NCBI GenBank assembly: GCA_037576215.1
Contig: JBANDB010000005.1
Coordinates: 1,798,001-1,862,000, forward strand
Origin: Armillaria gallica
Taxonomy: Eukaryota; Basidiomycota; Agaricomycetes; Agaricales; Physalacriaceae
Length of the DNA stretch: 64,000 nt
Direction: 5' to 3'
This document shows positions 1 through 11,975 of the stretch, piece after piece; the first letter of the stretch is position 1; each line of letters starts with the position of its first letter. The notes under the pieces were generated by a model that saw nothing but the letters and a program-made list of their open reading frames with translations, did not search any database and was not told where the DNA came from. Both the position numbers and the translations under genes were made by a program.

Positions 1-765
1 ACGATCCCGCATATATAAGGTCTGACGGCATCGCGATGTGTGATGAGCGCGCCAAACATAATCTAGGTAGGGCGACTCGTCCGATGATGAGCAGAGGTTG
101 CGAATTGGGGGAAGTAACGATAATGTTGTACGGGATGCGCGGGTCCATAAACGTTGCCAAGGACGGCGTCCGACTATGGCGCCGATCAATCTCAGTGGGA
201 CGCCACAGTGAGAATAACGCAAATGGGAAGATTGAGATCGATGTAGCAATACGTCGCGGTGAGTTGGTAGGATTTGGGTGGTGAACGCGAATAAAACCGT
301 GCTACCCTCCCGACGTAACTCCGATCCCCGCCGCGCACTGTTAAACATTGGAGAACGCAAGTCGATATTATCTTTTCTCGTTATAAGAGAACTGAGAAAG
401 GAGAACGTAAAGGAGGGGACTATACCGAACGGCACTGCACATACACCAATAATACATTTGACAGTGCTTGGTAGGACCCTGCGCTCTGCTTGATACGTTT
501 CCTCGTGGACGGCGACCTTTCATCGCTGTTCGGGGCACGCAGTCCCCGAAGCAAAAAGTGTAAAGCTCATGCTCACATCGGTAACCTGTAGGAAAAATTA
601 GAAAAAATACGTGTGTCAAAGGAAGAGGGACGCACAAGAATTAGAATGCCCGTGAATCATGCAGCATGCCATTGCCTCCACTAGGGCCCTTCTGTCTTGA
701 TTTCCCTTCTTCCAAAGTCAGTTCTCAGTGCCAAAAATCAGGTCCCCGATGCAAACTCGGCTGAT
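1..765. other. No recognisable gene
   Basis: Only short overlapping open frames on both strands are present. None shows a family motif, a signal peptide or a consistent splice pattern. I see no terminal repeat here either. It is best treated as intergenic or as badly decayed host sequence lying left of the duplicated unit that begins near 766. Confidence 0.5.
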
Positions 766-1437
766 CTATTTCAGCACTGCAGGACTGCGACTGCTGGTAT
801 CGCGTGAGAGAGGACGGTGCAGATATTGGAGCAACGGATGTCGTTGATTGAAGTGGACGTTTCGGGGCTTTGGCGAGGTAGGCTTCGATGGCAGCGACGT
901 CTTGGACCATTCGAGCATTGCTTTCTTCGTGTGACTCGATAATGCAGATCGGCGTAAATGAAAAGCTGGAAAGGAAGGAGCGAAATATCGTCGGGCTGCA
1001 CGAAGAGGAGGTCGACGAGACCGCAGTTGAAGAACACTTTGCAATAGTCGACGATGGCGGCTGAGGTTGATACTTGTGAGGTTCTGGATGTCGCTCGTGT
1101 ACACTATGAGGGTGTACTTTAGGTGATCTGTGGAGTCGATACGGAAACGGAAAGCAAGCTCGTAGCGGATAGGAGGGCTTCCCAATCGTTTGATGTGAAT
1201 GTCGAGCCGCCACTGGTCCGAAGAGGAGTTGAAGATACTGGGCGAGATCTCCATTGACATCGGCGGGGAAATGAGAAGCAGGACAAGAGGGCCTTGTATT
1301 CGACAGAGATACGACTGTCGAGAATCAGTCCTGCAGAAACAGGGCAGAGTCAATGTACGCACTATGGTTGGTTCACTTTCTAACCGGTCAGCGTTGTTCC
1401 AAAGCCTGCACCTGTCCGACGTGTGATGGAATATCAT
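766..1437 (-). pseudogene. Diverged copy 1 of a local repeat family, unidentified minus-strand coding remnant
   Basis: The minus strand encodes recognisable blocks shared with two other copies in the window (46523-47189 and 47900-48640). Examples are a block reading FNSSSDQWRLDIHI, a block reading VDLLFVQP followed by a Phe/Leu-rich stretch, and a block reading IIESHEE. The blocks lie in different frames, so if this was a gene it is broken by small indels or uses introns that I cannot place. I do not recognise the family. Conservation across copies argues that it was once coding; the scattered frames argue that it is now dead. Confidence 0.4.
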
Positions 1438-1659
1438 TCACTGAGAACATCTCCTTCTGGAGTAAGATGCAGAAAAACGTGAGACGTTGGAGAAGATTTC
1501 CAGGGTAAACTGGCAGTAAGGAAGCAACGTCGGACGCGTTCAAAAAGCAGGCAACATCGGACCGAGCCGGACTTTGCCGAAGCCGTTCCACTTGCCGTCG
1601 AGCCAGTGGTTTCTTCTCGACTTTCACATCTCTTCATCACTTGGATATACCACGTCTCC

Positions 1660-2950
1660 AATAATTCTTCGGCTCCGGGCTGCCATCATAGTTCTTTTCG
1701 CTGTGTACGAAGGTTTCAATTGGAGGATCGTACGTATAGACTATTAAATTTCTGGTCTTGATACTGATAACTTCCATCTCTAATAGCATACAGATTGTTC
1801 ATGCGCTTTTGGCCTCCGACTCTCCCTCCATATGCAGTTGCTTTCAACTACCCCCCTGATATGCACGGCGACCGCAAGATGGGAGTAAGTATCCCTTAAC
1901 GTCCTTGGCTCCCGTATCCGTTTTACATATTCCGCAGCTGCCTCCAAGCTAATAGATAACGAGAAGGATAGTCTATATGCTATTTTAGCTATGGCTCATA
2001 CAGCACGATGCGAACCCTATAACGGTCTGTAGGCGTTCGACACGAAGGACCTGGTGCAGCTGCAACCTTCGAATCGGAACGTGCTGGTGAGTTGATAGTT
2101 TTTCCCATTACACGCAGCTTTCATAGTGGGCCAGTTCTCGCCTGAATTATTGGTATCCTCTTCGGTTTACTGGCGAAATTGCATCCCTCGTACTCCGGAT
2201 CTCGACGACGAGCCTACCTAATGTGCCTATAGCGATCTCAGTGACAATACACTGTCGTATAATACTACCTACCTCGCCTCATTCTCAATAAACCATCCAA
2301 ATATCCAAGGCTCGACTACGACTGCACCGTTGAGCGAGCTCGATGACTGAGGCAAGCTTGAGAACATTCTTTTCCCTTCCATCTATCTGACAAGTATTCA
2401 TGGCATTCCTAGACACGTACTCTCGTCTGTCAAATGATGAGATGTGGAAGAATCGTTGACTATCTGCACTGAGGCATCGTTGTGCTGGACGAGGAGTGAA
2501 TTACTCAAAGGCGGAAAGGGTATGTTCTGGTTTATTGTCTCTGTCGTCCCTGGCTCATTCATCCATCTAAGTTCAGCGTACCTTCAAGGCATGGTCGCCA
2601 ACATCGCCGCTCCCGACCTTCTTTCGTCTTCATGGTGTGGAACCTGGTGCTAGTTCCATTGATCCCGATATGCATAAGATACCATGCTTCGACTACCTCA
2701 TCGAAAAAGGGTCACACGACTACTCCTCTCGGCATGCACAGTACTCCGATTATTACTACTCACCACGACGGGCGGCTAATCTGTTCCAATGAAGGATAGT
2801 ATTTTGGGCGCACCCCAAAGACGAGTGATTGGGGGAGGATCCTCATGTCCATTGATTCTTCCCACTTATCACCAGCCGAGGCCTTGGTTCGCTTTGCGCA
2901 TCTTGCAGGTGACGTTTGTGACGATTACGAGGGTTTGTCTTTAGCCTTGA
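1660..2950 (+). pseudogene. Left half of duplicated host unit (copy 1), interrupted by element A
   Basis: Nucleotide similarity to 48740-49940 is clear along this stretch. Shared landmarks are the segment around 'ataattcttcggc', a segment around 'ccttccatctatctgaca', and the run up to 'gtctttagccttga'. The homology stops dead at 2950 and resumes at 38931, so the unit is split by the KDZ insertion. I do not recognise a protein family in any frame; several GT...AG pairs suggest a multi-exon gene ancestor. The last eight bases (2943-2950, AGCCTTGA) are the left target-site duplication. Confidence 0.5.
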
Positions 2951-3443
2951 CACCTAATCGTCCCACATAACCATTAATATAGCAACTGTTGACGTGATCA
3001 GGTAATGTATGTTATTACAATTGATGTAGGCTATACCACGGTACTCCAATAATACTCCAATAAAGCGAGAACTTTTTCATGAATATTGTTAATATCAATG
3101 CTATTTTTGGTACCAGAGAGCACTATGGGCGCATGGTCACTATACCACTGGCTGTCAGGGTCCCGCCCATCAAATGTCGGTGTCCCGATGCCTGTGCGCT
3201 CCTCGGCCAGGGGTATTAACTTCGGAATATTCCGTGCCAGTCATCTGGAACCACAGGTGACTTTCCTATGACTTCATCACCGGTTATATAATGTTTGCCT
3301 AACCAGTAATGGTGTCATTATCACTTTCTTAGATTTTGTTGTCGGTTATAATGGTTGTATAGCTGGTGATGGCATCATTACTGTCCTGCCTGCTCCCCTC
3401 CTCGCTATCAAGTCTTATTCTCTCAAATTCTTCTCAAATAAAA
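2951..3443 (+). repeat. Left terminal inverted repeat of element A
   Basis: This is the reverse complement of 38430-38922 with only scattered substitutions. It includes a near-identical 61-codon open frame (3086-3271 and its mirror at 38602-38787), which is probably only a by-product of the repeat. Similarity ends at an A-rich stretch near 3443. The inner part has two spaced motifs around 'tggtgtcattatc' and 'tggcatcattac', which may be transposase recognition sites (inference). Confidence 0.92.
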
Positions 3444-3479
3444 TCCCAAAAAAATTAGCAAAAAATGAAATGTATCTTA

Positions 3480-6400
3480 TTATGATATAGCTGCAAATAT
3501 ACTTGCAACTTCCTCTTGTATTTCCATCTCATCCTCCTCATTGTCACTGTCATTACCCTCTACATTTGGATCAATGGGAACATAGTCTTCATCCTGTGCT
3601 TCAGAGTTGACAGAAGGTAGGTCTAGCACCATACCCACATGGGTTTCTGCCTCTCCAACAGAAAAACTCTTTGTATATCCCATCTTTGCAAGAACTAAAT
3701 GCAGGCCATGGAAGCGTTGCAGGTGTAAGTCATGGAATTGACTCCTCTGAAGGCGATATTGATAGATTTGGTATGCAAGGCTGGGATCAGTCTTCTCCAC
3801 CACCTCCTCATGGTGGAGTAGATAGTTTTCTTCATCGTGCATATGAGTTAGGAATCAAGGTATCTCCAGATCAAGTCACTGTATCTCCTCATGTGCTTGC
3901 TGTATTTTGAAGTAACAGTCCATAGCTGCACGTCCACTAGGCTCTGCCCATGGATGAGAGCTCTTGTCATCTCTAGCATGTTTAAGAAGATCAAAGTTAC
4001 GGAGAAATGCATACTCCACAACTTGGTCCCACTTTAATGTCTCTCGAGGTGGGTTAAGAGCACTTGCTGCATTATTGTATTGGTCCAAAGCATTGCGAAT
4101 TGCTTGGGTTTGGGTTTGAAGTGCCTTTCCAATATGCTTTCTTTGCTTATAGCCTAAGAAGTGACTTGAACATTGAGTTTTATTTTATAAACAAATGATG
4201 ACTTACCAGTACCAGATCTGTTCATTTTGGTGAGTTCAAAAATCTGAGCAACAACAAGCCTCTCCAGTGTATCCAGGCATCTTTGGTATGTTCGTGTTTG
4301 CACTAGAGACTGTGCTGCAATCCAGTTCTCTAACCCTGGCCTCCATCTATTTTGCTCCCCCATAATACCAAGCCACATTTCCAGAGCTTGAACGGATTTA
4401 CATCGCTCCCACAGATTTTCTAGAAGATGCCTTCAGGCTGTCTCCCTCTTTGACATCATATCTTTGGGCCCTGAATAATCTGCCTGCGTATAATTAGTGA
4501 ATTTCATTTGCACAGATTCCCATTCTGCCCTGTATAGAAGTCAGACAAATTTATCTGAAGCATTCTGGATGACATACTCCAAGCTGTAGAGCTGTACAAG
4601 CTCAGTGTAATATTCCATATCCAAAGTTTCTGTTTCTGGTTCTTTTTTAAGACCATCCAAGTATTCTCTCTCTTCTTCCAGCTACTCTTTGAAGCAGCAT
4701 TCAGAATCAACTCCTAGCGATTTCATAGAATGAAGGAGTGTAGGCATTTCATGGATAGTATTGACAGCTTGGAGATAATTGTTGCATAGAAATTTGCCTG
4801 AAAATGAAATGTAAGTTATCAGAGGACAGTGAAGAGACTACACAGTGCCTTACTAAGGTTTTCATAGGCATCATTCCGATCAACATGATGCATATAAGCA
4901 ATTATGGCAAGTCGTCGGTGATAAGGACTCATATGCCGTGTTGATGCTGCAAGAGAATTACTCTTTGAAAACCAATGTTTGCAAGTCTCCAGATCTTCCA
5001 GACCCATTCCTCTGACATAGGTTCCAAGGTTACAAAGCTGGCAAAGCCTTGAATGAGCATGTCCATGGAAGAGACCAACCAATGACGTGTAGTGCAGTTC
5101 TCTCGCCTTTTGCCCAGCAGGTGAATTGTTGAGAGTGGTGCCAAACTTACAGCCAACATCATACCCAACACCTAAATCCTCTCCAAACACATCCAATAGC
5201 TTATCAACAATTGCAATAGGATACTTTGCTCTGGAAATTATATCAGCTTTATCAGAATCAAGATAAGAATAACTCACAGTTCTCCACTTCTTACCATATC
5301 TGCTGCCATGAGAACAAAGCCATGACGGCAGAGAGATACAAAAATTCCAGTCTCATCATATATGCCCCACATTCTTGATGTCTGGTCATTCACCATATTT
5401 CTCCATCTATCAGAGCAGGGACTGGGATCATTTTCATCTGCCTCATCAGGATCCATAACCAGCATTTCTCTGATAGCCTCCTTTGAAAATTTGTCGGCCT
5501 CTGAGTGGGATAAAAAGTAGCTCCCATTACAAAGTCATGTATCTTCTTTTGTTCGGCACTTCATCTTCAAGTCAGCTACCTCTGCTCCTTCATCATCCTC
5601 TGGTATCTTCATTCCCTGCACATCCAATCTCTTCATAGAGTCATTTCCATCCATGGTAAATAACTTCGAAAATCGTAACTTTGGCTCATCTTTGAGATTG
5701 TATGTGCAACTAGGGCAGCAATTATGCAAACACCAGTCAGGATCCTCTCATTGCAATGCCTTCATAAGCTATCCTTCAACCCTGTTGAGAATCTCGCAAT
5801 ATAGATCATAACAGATGCGAAACTGTTCTTGCAAGCACGTTTGACATCGAACATGGTGCAAGTCACAGAGAGCACGGGTAAAAGACTGGACAGACAACTG
5901 GGGGCAGCGAAGCTTGCAGGCATGAAACATCTCCATGGAGCAAACAGTGATTACAACTGTTGGTCAGAATGGAGCACAAGGTGGCATTCCTTGCCATACA
6001 ATTGATGAGGCCAAGCTATGCTCAGAAGACTTTGTGGATAGAGTCTCCGACTTGGAATCTAGATTAAAAAATTGAGCACAAATCTAAGATGTAAAAATCT
6101 ATAAATTCTTACAAGCTAGGTCAACTACTCGAACATTTAGTGATCCATCATATTCTGCTTTGTCGTCCGGTTCGGATGAGCCTTTACTCTGTTCATAACT
6201 CCATGATAGATAAGCATCAACACAGTATTCGATGCTGTCTTGAAAAGCTGAGTTTTAATTTTCTGTTCTGTTTGCACGATGATGATTATCATGACGTTTT
6301 CTGTAAGGTCATTTAATTAAAAATACATTATCACTGAAGCTGAACATACCGTTTCTCCTCTTTAACACAATTCACCATGTCAGAGAACTCTCCTCCTGCA

Positions 6401-6799
6401 TGACTAATTGGGAGGTCCATGTGACCATTGACAACAGCATCAAGATCAATCCAATCAATGGCATCAGCACCATCATCTGCGTAGCCTTCAACATCAACAA
6501 AGGCATCATGTTGATTTTGAAGCTCAGCCAGCTGCTCAGGAGTCAAGGCTACAAGTTGTGTCAGTGTAAATACTTATATAGATTATTAGAAATAGCTCAC
6601 TCTTTTGAATTGAAATATGCTCCAGTGCATTAGAGTTTTTGACTTTTCTAATTTGCGCATTTGAGAGATTAAGCTGCTTAGTATTGCCTGAAGAATCATA
6701 AAGATTGAGAGATATTCCTTTTGAACACTTTTGAGACCATGTGGGACCAGCCATGGTTGCTGCTAGTGCTGAGAATTGAACTTGCCAGCCATTCAACAT
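3480..6799 (-). pseudogene. KDZ-family transposase of element A, multi-exon, with in-frame stops
   Basis: Reading right to left, the gene has an N-terminal region starting at 6799, then a Cys-rich region with NCCPSCTY near 5710. The RNase H-fold signatures follow: DGNDSMKR (first acidic residue, near 5650), YDVGCKFG (second, near 5150) and a segment GLEDLETC with a Glu (near 4990). GLFHGHAH and LCQLCNLGT blocks, typical of this family, lie between the last two. The C-terminal tail is acidic and ends at 3480. Short introns separate exons, for example around 4140-4200 and 6550-6600. In-frame stops interrupt otherwise aligned sequence, including TGA near 3876, 4434, 4548 and 5538 and TAG near 4682; most stand where Arg (CGA) or Gln (CAG) would fit. 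It is divergent from the TET/JBP gene, 218 bp away. Family call is firm; exact exon ends are approximate. Confidence 0.88.
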
Positions 6800-7017
6800 G
6801 TGTTGCTTGATCTAGTCACATGATTCTAGCATCATTAATGCCAAGGACTCTGACATCATTAATGCTGAGGACTGGCATCATTAATGCCGAGTGGCAGTGT
6901 TGCTCTGATCTCATCAATGATATCACATCTTTTTCTCAGACCATTTGTCTCAGCCGCATTCCATGTTCTCTCACATCTTAGACATGCCCTCCTCACCTCT
7001 CTCTCTCTCTCTCCACC
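6800..7017. promoter_or_regulatory. Divergent promoter region with three ~20 bp direct repeats
   Basis: This 218 bp gap separates the divergent KDZ transposase and TET/JBP genes, so both promoters must lie here. Three copies of a motif CATCATTAATGC(C/T)(A/G)AG start at 6830, 6854 and 6876, spaced 22-24 bp, about two helical turns. Each contains the palindrome ATTAAT. The related GGCATCATTA occurs in the TIRs (near 3370 and its mirror), hinting that one protein could bind both (inference). A CT microsatellite runs directly up to the ATG at 7018. Confidence 0.55.
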
Positions 7018-8683
7018 ATGCCAAACCGCAGGAACGATTCCAAAAGCGACCCTAGTGAGTGCCCCATTCAGAGACTCCGCCCTTGGAGGCTCCCAACTGG
7101 GGTTTTAGTGCTGCTGCGCCCTTGGAGTAGCCTTTTGGCAACTTTCATGGTGCAAGCCCGCCCTTGGGAGAGCACCACTGTATTCTCCGCCCTTGGAGGA
7201 TGCAGCGCTTGTAGCTTCTCCGCCCTTGGAGAGGCTATCCATACTCCCGGTCAGTTTAATGATTTATTCAGCATTGATTTGTGCCTTTCAGATGTTCCAA
7301 CTCGCAGGCTACATGTCCTCAACGGAATTCTTCATGTTCCTATTGATATTTCCAGTCTCAAGGGTCTTGCCAATGCCAGGCCCAGCCATCCAAACGCTCA
7401 AGACATCATTGAAATCGATGTTGATGAACCCAGCCTGACCAACAATGTGCCAGAGTCATCCTCTGCTGCCACATTCTCTTCAGACTTGTCAGCGTCTCTT
7501 CCCACTGGCTGTAAGGCTAAGTCCCATGCTAAGGCTCGTCTTCACCGTGCCTTCTCCTGCTCCGACTTCCAACAGACCCACCAAATGTCAGTCAAGCAGG
7601 TTACCACCAAGAAATTCAACAATGCAAAGATGATTCACACGGATTTTGAGCCAATTGGGCAGGGGTATCAGGGCAAGAGGGATGAGTATGATCCAGTGCC
7701 ATATTCGTTGGAGATGTTGAAAGCTTTGGGTTTTGATGAGTTGGAATGGGATGGCTAGTGCGTACTTTATATTCTTCATTTATTCTTGAGATCTTATTCT
7801 CTTTAGTGATCCTCTCCCTGTCATTGATGTCCAGAGGAGAGTCATCGCATACCTTGCTGGCCAGCTTCGTGATAACTTCATCCCTGTGCGCAATGAGATA
7901 CTATGTCTCTTTGAACACGCTCGGCAGGAGTGCATGTTCACGGAGAAGCATATCAATACTCGTCGAGGTATCTTTGCCTTTTTGACATGTGGTATATCCT
8001 TCGGAGGTGGACAGGTGCGGCCAGGTAACCTTAGGGCTTCTCCACGTCATCAGACCACTGTTGACGAGATACAGGGCAACTGGGCCATAGGGCGTTTGGT
8101 TGGATTTATTGATCGTGCACTATCTCTTCATTTTGCCATGATTTATATTGAATCATACACAGGTGCCTTCGAAGTAGCTTTTCCTGTGCTACGAAAGGAA
8201 TATGAATCCATTCTCACTCAAACAATTCAACATATCCCTTCCCTTCATCGCAACTGGTCCTGATCTCCATTTGCCTCTGCAATGTTCAATCTTGGACCTA
8301 CTACTAGCACCCTACGTCATAGGGATTATCTTAACTCCGCTCTGGGAGTATGTGCCATTTACTGTGATGGAAACTTCGACTACACTCACGGAGGTCATCT
8401 CATCTTATGGGACCTCAAGCTGGCTATCCAATTTCCTCCTGGCAGCACCATTTTCATTCCCTCTGTGTTATTTGAACACTCCAACACCATTATCCAGCCA
8501 GGCAAAACCCGTATCTCATTCACCCAGTATTTAGCTGCAGGACTCTTTCAGTGGGTTAGAAACAGAGGAAAGACTGACCAAGAGATCAATGAAGGAGATT
8601 GTACCATTGAGAAGGTTGGTGTTTGTCGTCGCAAGGAGACGGCATGGAGCAGAGGCTTGAAGCTTTTCAGTAAGCATCTTTAA
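7018..8683 (+). pseudogene. TET/JBP-family 2-oxoglutarate/Fe(II) dioxygenase, one in-frame stop
   Basis: Fungal TET/JBP enzymes oxidise 5-methylcytosine in DNA using 2-oxoglutarate, oxygen and Fe(II). The first exon runs 7018-7757; a 49 nt intron (7758-7806, gtgcgt...tttag) joins ...EWDGY to DPLPVID. The catalytic double-stranded beta-helix is in the C-terminal half. It has HRDYLN with the HxD iron pair (near 8317-8330), GGHLILWDL, then FPPGSTIFIPS, the distal iron His in FEHSN (near 8475) and the 2-oxoglutarate Arg in TRISFTQY. All expected ligands are present. One TGA at 8261-8263 lies in frame just upstream of LGPTTSTLRHRD, where Arg (CGA) is the simplest ancestor. Otherwise about 540 codons remain open to TAA at 8681-8683. 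Whether the true N-terminus has further introns is uncertain. If the stop is not read through, the enzyme is dead. Confidence 0.85.
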
Positions 8684-9160
8684 TTCAAAGCAAAGTGTAT
8701 GCAATATAGGTAGGTTTTCTTGATATTATTAGTGTACTATTACATGTAAGAATAGCTGAAATTCATATGTCTAAGTGATTTATTCCTTTGGAAGACAAAA
8801 TCCTCTTAAGACACAAATATTTGACTGACATCCATACTTAACCTCTGAGTGATTTTGGAATGAGACACATGTTCAGTTGTGCGACATGAAAAAATAGGCT
8901 GAATTCTCATTATTGTAGGATAATATGGATGTGTAGTGCTTTCAATACATTCAAATATCTGAAGACTTGCATTTAGATATTATACAAGGTTGTACAGTAC
9001 TATATGAAGCAAAGTAAACTATCTGACTTGGAAACTGGCTTCATAAATAGTAGGAAACTGGTTACATAGTCATCGGTAACTGGCTACAGTATCACTCCAA
9101 AATATATAATAACTGGCCTTACCTTCATTCCGCAACTGTCACTTCAAAAGCCTATTATGC
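8684..9160. other. AT-rich spacer, no gene seen
   Basis: This is downstream of the TET/JBP stop codon. No open frame of note, no repeat pair with the rest of the window, and no RNA gene are visible. Confidence 0.5.
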
Positions 9161-9732
9161 GGGACAGCCCATCCTTAGAAGAAAAGGAGCATTAGCTAGA
9201 AGCCTCCCGTAGATATGAGGAGAGGTAGGCATATGACCATTTAATTTCTTAGACTTGAATCATAGGTACTTCACAGAAACAAAGAAAAGCAAAGGCTGGC
9301 TGCGAAAGAGAGAATGTGAAGGTAAATTTATATTCTATTGATAATTACTGTCACTCATGTCTTATTAAACAGAAAGCGAATGAACAACAAAATGCTACCT
9401 CAGTCAGAGCAGGACAGCATTTGAGACCGTCAGCGAAAGTCAGAAGAAGCATACCGTAGAAGGAACAGGGCAGATATTTGGGAAAGGACAGCCTCCAGAA
9501 GATCAGAGTGCGTGCTTTGATTACCTCTCTATTTTTGTTCTTACATATAAAATGTAGCATATACTTCGACAGATGGAAGGATGACTTGGATAATATGCCA
9601 CATCCAAAACATCGCATCAGTCGTTTGCAACGTCTGGAGGATTATAAGCCGGCTGAGTTAGCAGCTTGGAAATGTGCTCAGGAAGCATTGAAAAATGAAT
9701 GGAAGCCTTCATGCTCAAGACCCATTCTTTGA
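9161..9732 (+). pseudogene. Possible small charged-protein gene remnant of element A
   Basis: Several short Lys/Arg/Glu-rich open blocks occur in order, separated by plausible short GT...AG introns. The last block (about 9565-9732) reads YFDRWKDDLDNMPHPKHRI onward and ends ...WKPSCSRPIL. I do not recognise a domain. It lies between the dioxygenase gene and a repeat-rich stretch, so it may be a third cargo gene or the decayed end of one. Boundaries are guesses. Confidence 0.3.
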
Positions 9733-9784
9733 TCATATAGTGCTAAAAGCGGTACATCAATATTATATTTAAATACTTCGCAGG

Positions 9785-10014
9785 GTCTACAGAACAAGGT
9801 CTAAAATATATGAGACACAAGAAAATACTACGCGATAACTGGTAAGGTCTATCAACCAGTCAAAGCTCCGTGTATCAACTAGGTATGACAATATGTAATA
9901 GTCCGAGCATGATGGCACATCATGCGCTCAAGAAATGAGACACAAGAAAATACTATGCAATAACTGGTAAGATCTATCAACCAGTCAAAGCTCCGTATAT
10001 CAACTAGGTATGAC
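9785..10014 (+). repeat. Imperfect tandem duplication of ~85 bp with a 43 bp spacer
   Basis: The sequence 'gacacaagaaaatact...aggtatgaca' occurs twice (about 9809-9891 and 9937-10016). The first copy is followed by a 43 bp block (tgtaatagtcc...) and the second by another block (tatataataag...). The same two following blocks reappear behind the unrelated-looking repeats at 11862 and 13729, but in the opposite order. Each copy contains a hairpin with arms ACTGGT/ACCAGT. Confidence 0.65.
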
Positions 10015-11860
10015 AATCTATATAATAAGAGAGGTGGATGATGACAAATAAGCTGAGTTTGAATTTTCCGGCCATTGCCAGACCATGGCATTATCCGGCT
10101 GAGTTTCAATTATGTTGCACTGCCATCACTGCTGCCTTTTGCCTCTCTACAGTGCTGCTGCCTCTACATACCTTTATCAGTGTTCCATCCCTACATGGCA
10201 AATCATTGGGGCATGTCCTGCACCCAGTATTTCATGAACTGAGACTATTGACTACCTATGCATGCTGACAGGGTGCTGTATGCTCCAAAGTGAGTATCAA
10301 ACAATGAGCATTGAGCAAGCAACAGATGAACAATAAACATCAAATGAAAAATTAGCAGGTAGGATTAGAGGCCAGGAGACCATTCAGGGACAGGTAATGC
10401 ATATACATGTACTGACTATGTCATAATTTGTTTTTATGAGGCTTTGGCAAGGCTCAAGCCTTCCCACAGCAGGTAGAAATGGCAAGGAGACCATTCACAT
10501 AAGAATACATGCTATCCTCAGCCTTTCTCTGTCCATGTAGAGCAACAAGCTGAGGTAACAAGTACAAATCATGAGATATACATACAACTTTAAAGTCTGA
10601 GGAAGCAAAGGAATATAAGTAGAGATGTGCACCATACCCATAGTATGGTGGCTATGTACAGTGTATACAGATATGGGTCTGTACTGTGGCCAACTTTAAT
10701 GACCTAAAATATGGCCATATTCATATGGTTTCAATACTGTCATTGAGGGAGGGACAGAAGGCTATCTTATGCTATAAAGGTTAGTACCTATGACCTAAAA
10801 AAAGCACATAATGCTCACCCTTTGGCACCAGATATCTGTATACAGACAATGGTATAGACATGACATCAACTGTACTGTGCCATAGCCAATAATTTTTATA
10901 CAGTCTACATTTGTATCTGTAATGGTACAATGCACACCCCTAAACATAAGTAATGACTAAAACATAGAAATGAACCAATAGTCATAATATCCAAGAAGGG
11001 GATCATTGCAATAACAAGCAAGAAGATGGGATGACAGCATGTGAGGTGCTCCAGAGGGCTTTGACTTTAACAATTCAGCTATAACATGCTTACCCAGTTA
11101 CCATGTCATAAATGGCCATTGCCATACCACAGTGCAGGCCAGGTAAGTTTCAATTGTGCTGCCTTTACCAAGCCTCTACTCTTCCCACAGCACATCATTT
11201 GTGTGACTGGCTCCTAACTGAGCTTCAACTGAGACTACTGTAGTATTTCAACTATATTTTCACAGGATGTTACATGTTATGCACATCTTTACCCAGTTAT
11301 ATCTTCATTATGATGACACCTACCTTAATATGCAGTCCAGTGCAAGCCAGACCAAAAATTTATTGCTACATTGAGTAATTTAAGGCACCAAAAGGGCCTG
11401 TTATATGTTATGAAGTTCACCAATCTTCACATAATGGACCCCATTACACATTATGTGAAGATAGAGTTGAAATACTATAGTTCTTATCCATGCTATAGCA
11501 ACAATGCAAGTATTAAGCAATGAGTAATAATTGAGCAACAAGTTAACAATGAGCATTGAATGTCAATGGATGTAAGTCTTATAGAAATTATCAGAGTTCA
11601 AATGATGACCATAGCAGCCCACCATGTCAGATATCCAAGTCAGGGACATAAGAGCCAGAATATATCTCTCTTCCTCTCTCCTGCCAGCAATGACAGCTAT
11701 TAACAATAATCACCCAAATCATGAGAGTCCCTACCCATCCATTACATGGCTTACAGAAGTAACAGAACAAAGCTTTATGGCACTCATGAAAAGCATTTTA
11801 TTCCATTGCAGTAGCTTCAAAGAAATACCAGAGATTCAACAAGATATCATAGTAATAAGC
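10015..11860. repeat. AT-rich noncoding repeat tract
   Basis: No credible coding sequence is seen. The start (about 10014-10130) matches 11975-12090, including 'ccggcc.ttgccagaccatggc'. A motif family built on 'gtacagt.tgg..atgtgca' with 'gatatgggtctg' recurs near 10630-10690, 12410-12470 and 13135-13200. This looks like the body of old non-autonomous elements. Confidence 0.55.
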
Positions 11861-11861
11861 C

Positions 11862-11975
11862 GGGTTTGGGGTGGGCCCCAACAAGCCGAAGTCCCGTGTC
11901 GCAGTCAGGTTGCCAGGACCCGAGGTACGAGGGTCCGGCAATCGTGACGAAGACACGGGGCAGAGGCTTGTCTAT
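11862..11975 (+). repeat. ~114 bp structured direct repeat, copy 1
   Basis: It is nearly identical to 13729-13845. Within it, CCCGTGTC pairs with GACACGGG (outer stem). An inner stem TTGCCAGGACCC pairs with GGGTCCGGCAA across a nine-base loop. It precedes a 'tatataataag' block also found at 10016. Confidence 0.75.

Noticed and set aside
3086..3271. A 61-codon protein encoded in both TIRs of element A
   Set aside because: Present in both ends only because the ends are copies; a few scattered changes alter residues without sign of constraint.
11862..11975. Hammerhead, twister or HDV-like ribozyme in the structured repeat
   Set aside because: The stems are real but the conserved catalytic core sequences of those classes are not there on either strand.
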